DNA of 50,813 nucleotides from Porticoccaceae bacterium (GCA_023228865.1 JALOAH010000016.1:1-50813); one strand, 5' to 3'. Positions 1 through 8,523 are shown, counted from the stretch's first letter. Made by a program: numbers and translations. The notes: generated by a model not told the origin, from the sequence alone.

Positions 1-1
1 G

Positions 2-28
2 TTTGACGATTATCTGAGGGCTTTATGA
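2..28 (+). CDS. Possible C-terminal end of thymidylate kinase (partial)
   Basis: The first bases contain an open frame of eight codons ending in TGA at 26-28, which overlaps the holB start as ATGA. The usual gammaproteobacterial neighbour upstream of holB is tmk, so this may be its last residues (FDDYLRAL). Only the overlap and context support this. Another frame has a TGA at 4-6 that could equally be the upstream gene's stop. Confidence 0.3.
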   Translation, partial: FDDYLRAL

Positions 29-978
29 GCGCCGCCGAGTTGGATGTCTACCCCTGGCAGCGTCAGGAATGGCAGTCTGTTGTCCAGCTCATTGGCCGCG
101 AGCGCCTTCCCCACGCCCTGATGCTGACGGGGCCTGCGGAAATTGGCAAACAGAACTTCGCCCTCAGGCTGAGCCAGTTGCTGCTCTGTGCAACCCCCAC
201 AGAGAGACCCTGTGGCAACTGCAAGGCCTGTAAACTGTTCGGCGCCGCCAGCCACCCCGATTTTATGCTGGTTGAGCCGGAAGCAGAGGGCAGGATTATC
301 AAGGTGGATCAGATTCGCGAGCTGGCAGAATTTGCGACCCGCACCGCAGCCATGGGCGGGCGCCGCGCCATTGTTGTCAGTCCGGGCGAAGCCATGAATC
401 AGAATGCTGCCAATGCCTTTCTGAAAACCCTGGAAGAACCCGGTAAGGATGTGGTTATTGTGCTGGTTGTCCATCAGCCGGGCAGGATTTTGCCGACTAT
501 TCGCAGCCGTTGCCGCATTTTCCCCTTTGCCCTGCCCAGCAGGGAATTGGTTGCGACCTGGCTAAAGGAAGAGAAACCGTCATCCCGGGATTTCGACCAA
601 GTCATGTCCCTGTCCGGTGGCAGGCCGCTGCGGGGGCGACGCCTACTGGATGGCGACCTTTGGGATCAGCTCCAGCTTTTTAAGACTACTCTTGAGGCTG
701 TGGCCAATAATCAACTCCAGACCCTGGATGCTGCAAAAATCCTCCAGGGGTTGGCTCCTGTGGATGCTCTGGAATGGTTTCAGTATCTGGTTTATGAAAA
801 CGTCAAAGCAGCCGCTGTCGATCAGGATCACAATTTGGAATTGCTGTTTCGCTTTATGGATCGCCTCAACGGGGTTAAGCAGCGGCTTCTGAGTACGGCA
901 AACCCCAATCCCCAGCTTGTTTGGGAAGAGGTTTTGATGGACTGGAAGTCGGTGATAGACTTGCAGCACAAGGTTTAG
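25..978 (+). CDS. holB: DNA polymerase III delta-prime subunit
   Basis: HolB is the delta-prime subunit of the replicative clamp loader; it works with delta and the DnaX subunits to open the beta clamp and place it on primed DNA. The 317-residue product starts with the family's N-terminal AAA+ fold. The P-loop-like GPAEIGKQ has Gln where Ser/Thr would be, consistent with delta-prime not hydrolysing ATP. A zinc module C-x7-C-x2-C-x2-C follows at about residues 52-68. Later blocks (NAFLKTLEEP, TIRSRCRIFPF) are typical sensor/SRC regions of clamp-loader subunits. It lies directly upstream of pilZ and tatD, the conserved gene order in pseudomonads. The identification is secure. Confidence 0.95.
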   Translation: MSAAELDVYPWQRQEWQSVVQLIGRERLPHALMLTGPAEIGKQNFALRLSQLLLCATPTERPCGNCKACKLFGAASHPDFMLVEPEAEGRIIKVDQIRELAEFATRTAAMGGRRAIVVSPGEAMNQNAANAFLKTLEEPGKDVVIVLVVHQPGRILPTIRSRCRIFPFALPSRELVATWLKEEKPSSRDFDQVMSLSGGRPLRGRRLLDGDLWDQLQLFKTTLEAVANNQLQTLDAAKILQGLAPVDALEWFQYLVYENVKAAAVDQDHNLELLFRFMDRLNGVKQRLLSTANPNPQLVWEEVLMDWKSVIDLQHKV

Positions 979-990
979 GGGAATAATGCA

Positions 991-1341
991 ATGAAAGGTC
1001 TTGGCGGTTTGCGCAGTGCTATTCTCAATGTCTCGATCAAGGATATCGGCGAGCTTTATCAATGCTATATGCCATTTGTGACCAATGGCGGCCTGTTTAT
1101 TGCCACCAACCGCCAGTTTTTGCTGGAGGACGAAGTCTTTGTGGTGCTCGAGTTGCTGGATGAGCCGGAAAAGTTCCCCCTGACCGGAAAAGTTGTCTGG
1201 ATCACGCCAGCAGGTGTGGTCACCAATCGCAAGCAGGGCATAGGCATTCAGTTTTCGCCGGGCAATGCCGAGCTGGTATCAAAAATTGAAACCCAACTTG
1301 CCGGCATGCTCAATTCTGACCGCGCCACCTACACTCTTTGA
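991..1341 (+). CDS. pilZ: Type IV pilus assembly protein PilZ
   Basis: This 116-residue protein has the single PilZ domain of the founding PilZ family, needed for type IV pilus biogenesis through partners such as PilB and FimX. As in that subgroup, the N-terminal RxxxR c-di-GMP-binding motif is absent, so direct nucleotide binding is not expected. The visible domain core includes GGLFIATNR, LTGKVVWITP and GIGIQF. The gene begins 12 bases after holB; a closer upstream ATG at 986 runs straight into a stop and is excluded. The holB-pilZ-tatD order is standard. With pilSR further along, it indicates a type IV pilus system in this organism, although no pilin gene is in the window. Confidence 0.9.
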   Translation: MKGLGGLRSAILNVSIKDIGELYQCYMPFVTNGGLFIATNRQFLLEDEVFVVLELLDEPEKFPLTGKVVWITPAGVVTNRKQGIGIQFSPGNAELVSKIETQLAGMLNSDRATYTL

Positions 1342-1364
1342 CATCAACACGCTCTTCTGGCGCC

Positions 1365-2141
1365 ATGCTGATTGATTCCCATTGCCACCTCGACCGGCTC
1401 GATTTGTTGGGCGGCAGCGCCGATGTCGATGAGGTTTTGTGCGCGGCGCGCCAGCGGGGAGTAGGCCGGTTTCTCGCCATCGGCGTCGACCTCGACTCTT
1501 CACGGCATCTTATTGAACTTGCCGCCCGTCACCCCGATATCTCGGTATCCGTTGGCGCCCACCCCCTTCAGGACAAGGCCATAGCGGTGCCCGAGGTCGA
1601 GCAATTGCTTGGCCTCGCCGCCAATGACCGCGTGGTCGCCATTGGTGAAACCGGGCTGGATTACTATTACTCCGCAGCCACCAGTCACTGGCAGAAGCAG
1701 AGTTTTATCAATCATCTCGAGGCCGCGAAACAGATTGGTAAACCGGTGGTTGTCCATACCCGCAACGCCTGTGAAGACACCCTCGAACTGATTGCTACCC
1801 ACGGTTGTCGCCAGCGGGGTGGCGTTCTTCACTGCTTTACCGAAAGCTGGGAAATGGCGGAAGCGGCGCTGGCGCTGAATTTCTATATTTCCTTTTCCGG
1901 CATTATCACCTTCGCCAATGCAGAGGCGCTACGGGAGGTGGTCAAAAAGGTGCCTCTCGAACGAATTTTGGTGGAGACGGATTCTCCCTGGCTGGCGCCT
2001 GTTCCTTACAGGGGCAAACCCAATGTTCCCGCCTATGTGGTGGAAGTGGCGCAAAAAGTTGCGGCGATCAAACAGCTTTCCCTGGACGAAGTGGCCGCTG
2101 CAACCAGCGACAATTTTCAGCGGCTTTTCGGGTTGATGTGA
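1365..2141 (+). CDS. TatD-family metal-dependent hydrolase (DNase)
   Basis: The product belongs to the TatD family of metal-dependent 3'-5' exonucleases (YcfH/TatD). The N-terminal metal motif is DSHCHLD. Further ligand-bearing blocks are GETGLDYYY, VVHTRNA, HCFTES and VETDSPWLAP, all in order on a TIM-barrel-sized protein of 258 residues. The frame is open upstream to a TTG at 1338 that overlaps the pilZ stop, but the ATG at 1365 gives the usual family start (MLIDSHCH), so it is preferred. It closes the holB-pilZ-tatD cluster. It is probably the YcfH-like paralogue rather than the TatD of the tat operon, because tatABC lie elsewhere in the window. Confidence 0.9.
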   Translation: MLIDSHCHLDRLDLLGGSADVDEVLCAARQRGVGRFLAIGVDLDSSRHLIELAARHPDISVSVGAHPLQDKAIAVPEVEQLLGLAANDRVVAIGETGLDYYYSAATSHWQKQSFINHLEAAKQIGKPVVVHTRNACEDTLELIATHGCRQRGGVLHCFTESWEMAEAALALNFYISFSGIITFANAEALREVVKKVPLERILVETDSPWLAPVPYRGKPNVPAYVVEVAQKVAAIKQLSLDEVAAATSDNFQRLFGLM

Positions 2142-2232
2142 TTTCTTCCCTGCCACTGTTCGTCAGCAAACAGTCAGCCTGGTGATGAAGTCAACAAGTA
2201 GGTGTTTAGAGAACAATAAACGATATAACAAC

Positions 2233-2261
2233 TTGCATTAAAGGGTTTCTGATGCAATTAT
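2233..2261 (+). promoter_or_regulatory. Palindromic promoter region of the molybdoenzyme operon
   Basis: A 6-bp inverted repeat, TTGCAT at 2233-2238 and ATGCAA at 2252-2257, is separated by 13 bases in the AT-rich gap upstream of the gamma subunit gene. Seventeen bases after TTGCAT comes AATTAT (2256-2261), so the left arm could serve as a -35 element and the right arm would overlap a -10 element. Alternatively the arms are a regulator's operator. The remainder of 2142-2341 contains no gene. Promoter and operator functions are inferred from sequence only. Confidence 0.4.
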
Positions 2262-2341
2262 AACAAATCTTCAATAACGATATGCGCGAGCCGAAAATGG
2301 CTTGTGGCGCTGTTGCCGTCTTTCTGTGGGAGGAGAGTTAG

Positions 2342-2962
2342 TTGATCAGTAAACGAATCGCCAATATCAAAGATTTTATGAACCCAATGGCGCCGGGATG
2401 GCAACAGCAGCAGGTCGAGGTGGTCAAAATGATGCCCACGCCCATGGCCATGCAGCCCACCGCCTATATCCGCAATTCAAGGGCGGGCATGCCCCATGGC
2501 GAAACAGGCCAGATCGAGGTTTCCAGCGTCCACGACGGTGAAACACTGGCAGTCAATCTGAGCTGGGAAGGCGTATCCCCCAAAGGTGGAGATTTCCCCG
2601 ACGCTATCGCTGTTGCCTTCCCCCTCAAGGGTAATCCGGTTCTTATCATGATGGGCTCGAAAACCGATCCCATTCATATCCTTCACTGGAAAGCGGGCAA
2701 GGGTGTCAAATCCATGGTCGCCCACGGCATTGGTCTTTCCGAAAAAGGGCCGGAGTTCAGGATTGCTTCCGAAGCCGTAGAAGATGGCAATCGCTGGCGG
2801 GTTGTCATCAGCCGCATTCTCGGCACGGGTGGCGGCATTGCGCCGGTAACCCCCGGTGTCGATACTAAAATTGGCTTTGCGCTCTGGTCTGGCGCCAATG
2901 ACGAGCGAGCTGGGCTGAAAGCCTTTTCCATCGATTGGATTCCTTTCGTTGTGGAGGCCTAA
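2342..2962 (+). CDS. Type II DMSO reductase-family enzyme, heme b (gamma) subunit
   Basis: The 206-residue protein resembles the heme b gamma subunit of ethylbenzene, dimethylsulfide, selenate and chlorate enzymes (EbdC/DdhC/SerC/ClrC). That subunit carries electrons between the Fe-S subunit and an external partner. The family's heme is held by Met and Lys; candidates here are Met104 (in MMGSKTDP, before HWKAGKG) and Lys193 (in GLKAFSIDW), about 90 residues apart as in EbdC. No convincing hydrophobic signal peptide is visible, so export may depend on the Tat-borne alpha subunit, or the true start may be different. The start is TTG, chosen because GGAGGAGAG ends about six bases before it. The gene is first in the operon, 12 bases before the beta gene. 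Confidence 0.8.
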   Translation: MISKRIANIKDFMNPMAPGWQQQQVEVVKMMPTPMAMQPTAYIRNSRAGMPHGETGQIEVSSVHDGETLAVNLSWEGVSPKGGDFPDAIAVAFPLKGNPVLIMMGSKTDPIHILHWKAGKGVKSMVAHGIGLSEKGPEFRIASEAVEDGNRWRVVISRILGTGGGIAPVTPGVDTKIGFALWSGANDERAGLKAFSIDWIPFVVEA

Positions 2963-2974
2963 GAGGAGAAACCC

Positions 2975-4078
2975 ATGAGTAAAAGACAAGTCGCAATGGT
3001 TATGGATTTGAACAAGTGCATTGGTTGTCACACCTGTTCAATCGCCTGCAAAACACTGTGGACTCGCCGCGAAGGCATGAAACACATGTGGTGGAATACG
3101 GTGAACACCCAGCCCGGTGAAGGTACGCCCCACAACTATGAACAGATGGGGGGTGGTTTCCGCAACGGCGAGGCTCAGAAGGGTATTCGCCCCACCGAGG
3201 AAGATTTCGGTGTCGCCTGGGATTTCAATCACGACGACGTCTTTCACGGCGGTGACGAGGATGCCTTTCTGCAGGCCAACTACGGCGAGTGGAATAACGG
3301 CGAGAACTGGAAGGGTCCCAACTGGGATGAAGATATTGGTGCTGGCGAATTTCCCAACAGCTACTATTTTTACCTGCCGAGAATTTGTAATCACTGCACC
3401 AAACCCGCGTGTTTGGAAGCCTGCCCGCGCAAGGCCATTGAAAAACGCGACGAGGACGGTATCGTCCTTATTAATGAAGACCGTTGCAGCGGCTACCGCT
3501 TCTGTCAGGAAGCCTGCCCTTACAAAAAAATCTATTTCAATGAAATTCTCGGCAAGTCGCAAAAATGTATTTTCTGTTTTCCCCGTATCGATGAGGGTGT
3601 AGCCACCGCCTGTTCCCGCCAGTGTCCCGGCCGCGTCCGGTTTCTTGGTTATCACGATGATCCCGAAGGCCCCATCTACAAATTGGTTCACGAATATAAG
3701 GTCGCCCTGCCGCTGCACTCGGAATACGGCACTGACCCCAACGTATTCTATGTACCGCCCATTTCCCCTGTGAAATACGACGATGAGGGCAACCCCACCG
3801 ACGAACATAGAATTCCTCTGGAATACCTCGAATCTCTTTTTGGCCCCCGGGTCAAGGAAGTGCTCGACAAAATAGAGAGTGAACGCAAACGGGTTGCCGC
3901 TGGCGAAGAATCCGAATTGATGGATCTGCTCATTTCACGGAAATGGCTGGATATGTTCGGGCCTTTCTCGAAACATCCCCGGGATGTTGTCAGCGCAGAA
4001 CCGGTACGAATTGTTGACCCCGCTCAGTTGAGTGGCGCCAATCCAGTGCAAATCATGGATATGGGAGATAAATCATGA
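2975..4078 (+). CDS. Type II DMSO reductase-family enzyme, iron-sulfur (beta) subunit
   Basis: This 367-residue ferredoxin-type subunit should carry four Fe-S clusters that wire the molybdenum subunit to the heme subunit. Cys groups appear in the family order. C15-x2-C18-x2-C21-x3-C25 lies at the N-terminus. CNHCTKPACLEACP follows in mid-protein. CSGYRFCQEACP has Tyr at the second Cys position, predicting a [3Fe-4S] cluster as in related NarH/EbdB proteins. The last set is CIFC plus CSRQCPG. The length is close to EbdB (about 350) and below NarH (about 510). There is no signal peptide, as expected for a subunit exported with the Tat-bearing alpha partner. A GAGGAG ribosome site precedes the ATG, and the end overlaps alpha as ATGA. 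Confidence 0.9.
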   Translation: MSKRQVAMVMDLNKCIGCHTCSIACKTLWTRREGMKHMWWNTVNTQPGEGTPHNYEQMGGGFRNGEAQKGIRPTEEDFGVAWDFNHDDVFHGGDEDAFLQANYGEWNNGENWKGPNWDEDIGAGEFPNSYYFYLPRICNHCTKPACLEACPRKAIEKRDEDGIVLINEDRCSGYRFCQEACPYKKIYFNEILGKSQKCIFCFPRIDEGVATACSRQCPGRVRFLGYHDDPEGPIYKLVHEYKVALPLHSEYGTDPNVFYVPPISPVKYDDEGNPTDEHRIPLEYLESLFGPRVKEVLDKIESERKRVAAGEESELMDLLISRKWLDMFGPFSKHPRDVVSAEPVRIVDPAQLSGANPVQIMDMGDKS

Positions 4079-6984
4079 GTGTCAATCTCGATCGCCGCGG
4101 TTTTCTCAAAGGCCTGGCTGCGGTTTCCGGTACCCTGGCGATGCCAAGTTTTGTCGCCGCCGCCGCAGAAAACGTTGCTGCCTTGGCGAAGTCAACCGTG
4201 CCCAAATACACCGACTGGAAAGATATCTTTCGCAATCAATGGTCCTGGGACAAGGTTGTCAGAAGCACCCACCACCTCAATTGCTGGACCCAAGCGCACT
4301 GCGCCTGGGACGTCTACGTCAAGGACGGTCTGGTATTCCGGGAAGAACAGGCTGGCGAATACGAACAGGTCAATCCCGAGCTTCCTGACTTTAACCCCAG
4401 GGGTTGTCAGAAGGGTGGCTGTTTCAGCCACCGCATGTACGACGATACGCGCATAACCCATCCCCTGCGCAGGGTTGGCGAGCGTGGCAGCGGCAAGTGG
4501 GAGCGAGTCTCCTGGGAGGAAGCCCTCGACGATATCGCCGATGCCTATATCGACGCCACGGTGGAAGAGGGCACGGATCGCACCATTTGGGATCTGGGAC
4601 CCGGTATCGACCTGGGGGTGTCCACTGCGGCGCAGGGGCGCTTCAGCATGCTGACCCAGTCCATCGGCCTGGATATGGATGGCGAGATCGGCGACTCCCG
4701 TCGCGGCACATTGGAAACCTTTGGCAAAATCCAGTTCGAACGCTCCGCTGACGATTATTTCAACTCAGATCTTATCCTCTTTTGGGGCGGCAACCCGGTT
4801 CACACCCAGATTCCTCAGGCGCACTTCTATATTGAGGCCAAGTACCGGGGCGCAAAGATTATTTCCATCTCGCCGGATCTCAACCCATCTGCCACCAAAG
4901 CGGATCTGTGGATTTCGCTGAAGCCGGGCACCGATGGTGCCCTGGCACTGGGTGTTTGTCACCTTATCGTCAAGGAAGGTCATGTTGACGAAGCTTTCGT
5001 CAAAGAACAGACGGACTTGCCGCTACTGGTGCGCGACGATACCAAGGAATTTCTTAAAGAAGCGGATATTCTTGAAGGCGGCCGTGAAGATTTCTTTGTT
5101 CTGTGGGACGAGGCTTCAAATGCTCCCCAGGTTGCGCCTTTCCGCACCCTGACTCTGGGGGATTTAAAACCCAAGCTGGATGTGAGCGATAAGGTCACTC
5201 TAAAAGACGGCAAATCTGTCAAGGTGCGCTCGGTGTTTTCGATGCTCAAAGAGCGTCTCGAACCCTACACGCCAGCCCATGTTGCCAAGCTCTGCGGCCT
5301 CAACGAAAAAGTCATTCACCGTTTCGCCAAGGAAATTGTTTCTGCCAGGGCGGTATCCAGTATTGCCCAGACGACCATGTGCAAGTTCTATCATGGCAAT
5401 CTGGCGGAGCGCAGTGTCGCCCTGATTTTCTGCCTGACCGGCAATATGGGGCGCAAAGGTGCCGGTTTTGCCGGTTTTCCCCTGCTGACACCGGACGGCG
5501 GCGACAAGTTTCAGGTTGCGCCCTCGCTGAAAGAAGCCAAGGAAACCTTTGCCAAGCTGGAGCCCATGATTGCCCAGCGTATTGCCAACGGCGACACCAT
5601 GGAAATGGTCATGCAGGACTTTGGCGGCATGATGTTTCAGCCGGGAAATCCTCTGATTCGCTTGCCTATCTGGACGTCGGGAACCCTGTTCTGGAATGTT
5701 CATGGCGGTATCGGTGAACACTCTGCCGATCCTGCCCTCATTAAAAAATGGGATCTGAAAATCAAGCGTCCCATCTACCAGTATCTCGAAGAAAGTCTGG
5801 AGAAAAACTGGCAACCCCTGCATCCGCCGCCAGGGCGCGATCCCCGCATTATGTTCTGTATGGTGAGTAACACCATGAGACGCATGCGCGGCAGTGAAAA
5901 ATTGCGCGAAGTGCTGTGGCCGAAACTGAAAAAAATTGTGGTGTTTGATTGGCGCATCAACTCCACCGGCCGCTACGCGGATTATGTCCTGCCTATTGCG
6001 CCCTGGTATGAGCGCACCAGCCTGAAGTGGGTGACGCCCCTGTCCCCCTATCTGACAACCACCGAGGCGGCAACCAAACCCATGGGGGAATCCCTCAGCG
6101 ACTGGGGCGCCGTGGTTATGCTGGCCAAGCATATTCAGCAGCGCGCCCTCGCACGGGGTATCACTACGGTGAAGAGTCCGCAAGGTCTGGATGTCAATCT
6201 CCATACTCTGTATGACGACCTCACCATGAATGGTGAGTTTAAGGAGGGTGATGACGACAAGGTGGCAAAAGCGATCTACGACCTCTCGGAAACCCACACC
6301 AAAATGACGTGGGAAGAAACCAAGAAAAAAGGCTTTGCCCGCTTTGAACAGCTGCCCCATGAACCCAGTTCCATCGGCAATATGTGCGATATTCCCGAAA
6401 ACGATACCATGGTGCCGCTCACCTATCACGTCAAGGATAAAGTGCCCTGGCCTACAGCGTCGCGACGGATTTCCTTCTATATCGACCACCCGCTCTATCT
6501 CGAAATGGATGAAGGGCTGCCGGTGTATAAGGAGCCGCCGAAGATGGGCGGCGACTATCCGTTGATGCTCACCGGCGGTAAAACCCGCTGGAGCATTCAC
6601 TCCACCTGGCGCGACAGTGACCTGATGTTGCGTCTCCACCGCCCCGATCCGGCAATTTTGATGTCGAAAGCCGATGCCAAAGCCCGCGATATCGAAGATG
6701 GCGATTGGGTTCGCGCCTACAATGATATTGGCGAGTTCATTGCCCGCGCCCAGGTAACGCCGAGTATGCGTCCCGGCCAGTCCCTGATGTGGCACGCCTG
6801 GGAAAAATACCAGTTTCCCAGCAAAGGAGACATGAACAGTGTGTCGCCGTCGCCCCTCAACCCTGTCGAGCTTGCCGGTGGTCACCCTCACCTTAAAGCG
6901 GGCATTCTCTCCGGTCAGTCATCCATGTATGACCGTGATACCCGTATCGAGATTGTCAAGTTGCCCAAGGGAGCCAAGGCGTGA
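4075..6984 (+). CDS. Type II DMSO reductase-family molybdopterin (alpha) subunit
   Basis: This is the catalytic subunit of a Mo-bis-MGD enzyme, 969 residues, close to EbdA (about 976) and far shorter than NarG. The N-terminus is a Tat signal with DRRGFLKG followed by a hydrophobic stretch and AAAA, so the folded enzyme should be periplasmic. The FS0 cluster ligands look like H66-x3-C70-x5-C76-x34-C111. Asp207 in GEIGD sits where type II enzymes place the Asp ligand to Mo; this is an alignment by eye. Characteristic blocks include PRGCQKGGC and, near the end, LTGGKTRWSIHS. The substrate cannot be read from the sequence. Hydrocarbon or sterol hydroxylation, dimethylsulfide oxidation and oxyanion reduction are all possible; length and operon style favour the EbDH/S25DH side. 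Confidence 0.9.
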   Translation: MSVNLDRRGFLKGLAAVSGTLAMPSFVAAAAENVAALAKSTVPKYTDWKDIFRNQWSWDKVVRSTHHLNCWTQAHCAWDVYVKDGLVFREEQAGEYEQVNPELPDFNPRGCQKGGCFSHRMYDDTRITHPLRRVGERGSGKWERVSWEEALDDIADAYIDATVEEGTDRTIWDLGPGIDLGVSTAAQGRFSMLTQSIGLDMDGEIGDSRRGTLETFGKIQFERSADDYFNSDLILFWGGNPVHTQIPQAHFYIEAKYRGAKIISISPDLNPSATKADLWISLKPGTDGALALGVCHLIVKEGHVDEAFVKEQTDLPLLVRDDTKEFLKEADILEGGREDFFVLWDEASNAPQVAPFRTLTLGDLKPKLDVSDKVTLKDGKSVKVRSVFSMLKERLEPYTPAHVAKLCGLNEKVIHRFAKEIVSARAVSSIAQTTMCKFYHGNLAERSVALIFCLTGNMGRKGAGFAGFPLLTPDGGDKFQVAPSLKEAKETFAKLEPMIAQRIANGDTMEMVMQDFGGMMFQPGNPLIRLPIWTSGTLFWNVHGGIGEHSADPALIKKWDLKIKRPIYQYLEESLEKNWQPLHPPPGRDPRIMFCMVSNTMRRMRGSEKLREVLWPKLKKIVVFDWRINSTGRYADYVLPIAPWYERTSLKWVTPLSPYLTTTEAATKPMGESLSDWGAVVMLAKHIQQRALARGITTVKSPQGLDVNLHTLYDDLTMNGEFKEGDDDKVAKAIYDLSETHTKMTWEETKKKGFARFEQLPHEPSSIGNMCDIPENDTMVPLTYHVKDKVPWPTASRRISFYIDHPLYLEMDEGLPVYKEPPKMGGDYPLMLTGGKTRWSIHSTWRDSDLMLRLHRPDPAILMSKADAKARDIEDGDWVRAYNDIGEFIARAQVTPSMRPGQSLMWHAWEKYQFPSKGDMNSVSPSPLNPVELAGGHPHLKAGILSGQSSMYDRDTRIEIVKLPKGAKA

Positions 6985-7523
6985 GCGACGATTTTCTCGA
7001 AAGCCTGGCAACAGCCGAAGCCCGTAGCGAAACCTACGGGCGGCTGGCGGAGGCCTTTCTCTATCCGCGGGACGGGAATAATGGCGTTCTTAGCGGTGTT
7101 GAATACACCGCTGCCTTTGACCGTTCCGCCAATGAGAATGCCTGTTCCCTGAGGGGCTATGCCTATGCTCCGGAAGTGCATTCAACCGCGTTGTATGAAG
7201 AGTTGCTGCGTTTCTATCAGTTTTTCGGTTTGAGCCGCGCCCCGAACGCCGATATGCCCGACCATATCAGTGTGGAACTGCAATTTATGCAGTTTCTTGC
7301 CACCCTTGAGGCCAACGCCATTGACCGCGGCGAATCCCCGGAGTCCATTCACCGCGCCCAGCAGGATTTTCTGATTCGCCACCTGTCGGTACTTGCCGCT
7401 GGTGTGCGCAAAAAACTCAAGAGCGACTCCGCTGCCTGCAACATGTTGGTGGATTTGTGCTGGGATGTGGTCAGCTACGACCTGGCCAGATTGCAGCAAA
7501 TTCTCAATTACCGCATTGCCTGA
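6981..7523 (+). CDS. TorD/DmsD-family molybdoenzyme chaperone (delta)
   Basis: The 180-residue, mostly helical product resembles TorD-family chaperones (NarJ/DmsD/EbdD) that bind the Tat signal of the partner molybdoenzyme and hold back export until the cofactor is inserted. Visible family features are the N-terminal YGRLAEAFLYPRD block and ELLRFYQFFGLSRAPNADMPDHISVELQFMQFL, shown here in two parts: a YxxFFGL helix and the PDHISVELQFM helix that is the signature of the family. The GTG start overlaps the alpha stop (GTGA), indicating translational coupling. It is not exported. Its presence is strong support that the alpha subunit is matured and exported as a cofactor-loaded enzyme. Confidence 0.85.
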   Translation: MSDDFLESLATAEARSETYGRLAEAFLYPRDGNNGVLSGVEYTAAFDRSANENACSLRGYAYAPEVHSTALYEELLRFYQFFGLSRAPNADMPDHISVELQFMQFLATLEANAIDRGESPESIHRAQQDFLIRHLSVLAAGVRKKLKSDSAACNMLVDLCWDVVSYDLARLQQILNYRIA

Positions 7524-7560
7524 TCTCTCGTTAGTCAACCCGTGATACTGGAGTAGCCTT

Positions 7561-8508
7561 TTGCCTGAACTCTGTTTTGAAGGCCATGTTTACCAGGTCG
7601 ATGATTTCGATACTGTACTCAATACCCTGTTGAAAAATGGCCACGCCATTCCCAACTTCTGTCGCAGCGGCATTTGCCATTCCTGCATGATGAAAGCGGA
7701 GAAGGGAACACCTTTGCCCTTCACCCAGATTGGTCTCAGCGATGAGCTTGCCGCAGAAAACTACTTTCTTACCTGCCAGTGCGCGGTCTATGCGCCCATG
7801 GAAGTGCGCAGGCCGGACAAGGACAAGAGAACCCGTTTTGTCGCCATGGTTCGCAGCAAAGAAAACTTGACTGACGCCGTGGTGAAAATTCAACTGGCGC
7901 CGGAACACGATTTTGCCTACGAAGCCGGGCAATACACAACCCTGATCAATGTCGATGGTGTCGCTGTGGATTACCCCGTTGCCAGTGTTCACGGCGTTAA
8001 TCCGCTGATGGAATTTCATATTCCCAGGGATTGCGGCCAGGCACTGAGCGCTTATATTGTCGATGAGCTGGAGGTGGGTGATGGCCTTGAGATCATGACC
8101 GCCCTCGGCGATCACTACTACCGCGACGAACTGCTCAAGCAACCCTTGGCGGTGGTTGCCAGCGATGCCAATCTCGCCGCTGCATACAGTCTGATCAGCA
8201 AGGCATTGTGCGAGGGGCACAGCGCTGGCATTAATCTTCTCTACGCGGGGATTGTTCTCGACAAGCTCTATCTCGAAAAGGAATTGAATCAGCTCAAGGC
8301 GCAGCATCCGTACTTTGAGTTTCAGATTGTGGATGGCTTTGACCAGGAAGACTCCCCGGATTTTCACCGTCATGTTCAGCAGTGGCTGGAGCCGTTTGCA
8401 GCGCAAAGCGCTCGTATCATTCTGGCGCTCAATGCAGAGATTGCGGATAAATTTGGCGATACTCTAAACAGCCCCGGCGGCTGTTGGTCAATTTCGCCCC
8501 GATCCTGA
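7561..8508 (+). CDS. [2Fe-2S] ferredoxin / FNR-like protein with degenerate flavin and nucleotide motifs
   Basis: The 315-residue protein has an N-terminal plant-type ferredoxin domain with Cys34-x4-Cys39-x2-Cys42 and Cys72/74 about 29 residues later, enough for one [2Fe-2S] cluster. It is followed by a ferredoxin-NADP reductase-like region. AGQY (122-125) is kept, but the flavin motif RxYS reads VDYP (136-139), the glycine-rich pyridine-nucleotide loop reads ASDANLAAAYS (200-210), and the C-terminal CGxP motif is missing. It may be an electron-transfer partner of the molybdoenzyme rather than a true NAD(P)H reductase; this is inference. The start is TTG, preceded by GGAG seven bases away. 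It follows the chaperone by 37 bases and is probably co-transcribed. Confidence 0.75.
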   Translation: MPELCFEGHVYQVDDFDTVLNTLLKNGHAIPNFCRSGICHSCMMKAEKGTPLPFTQIGLSDELAAENYFLTCQCAVYAPMEVRRPDKDKRTRFVAMVRSKENLTDAVVKIQLAPEHDFAYEAGQYTTLINVDGVAVDYPVASVHGVNPLMEFHIPRDCGQALSAYIVDELEVGDGLEIMTALGDHYYRDELLKQPLAVVASDANLAAAYSLISKALCEGHSAGINLLYAGIVLDKLYLEKELNQLKAQHPYFEFQIVDGFDQEDSPDFHRHVQQWLEPFAAQSARIILALNAEIADKFGDTLNSPGGCWSISPRS

Positions 8509-8523
8509 TTTGGCACATTGCTG

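Noticed and set aside
5200..6891. 563-codon open frame on the minus strand
   Set aside because: It lies fully antisense to the molybdoenzyme alpha subunit, which has clear motifs and a coupled start and stop; the antisense product has no recognisable domain.
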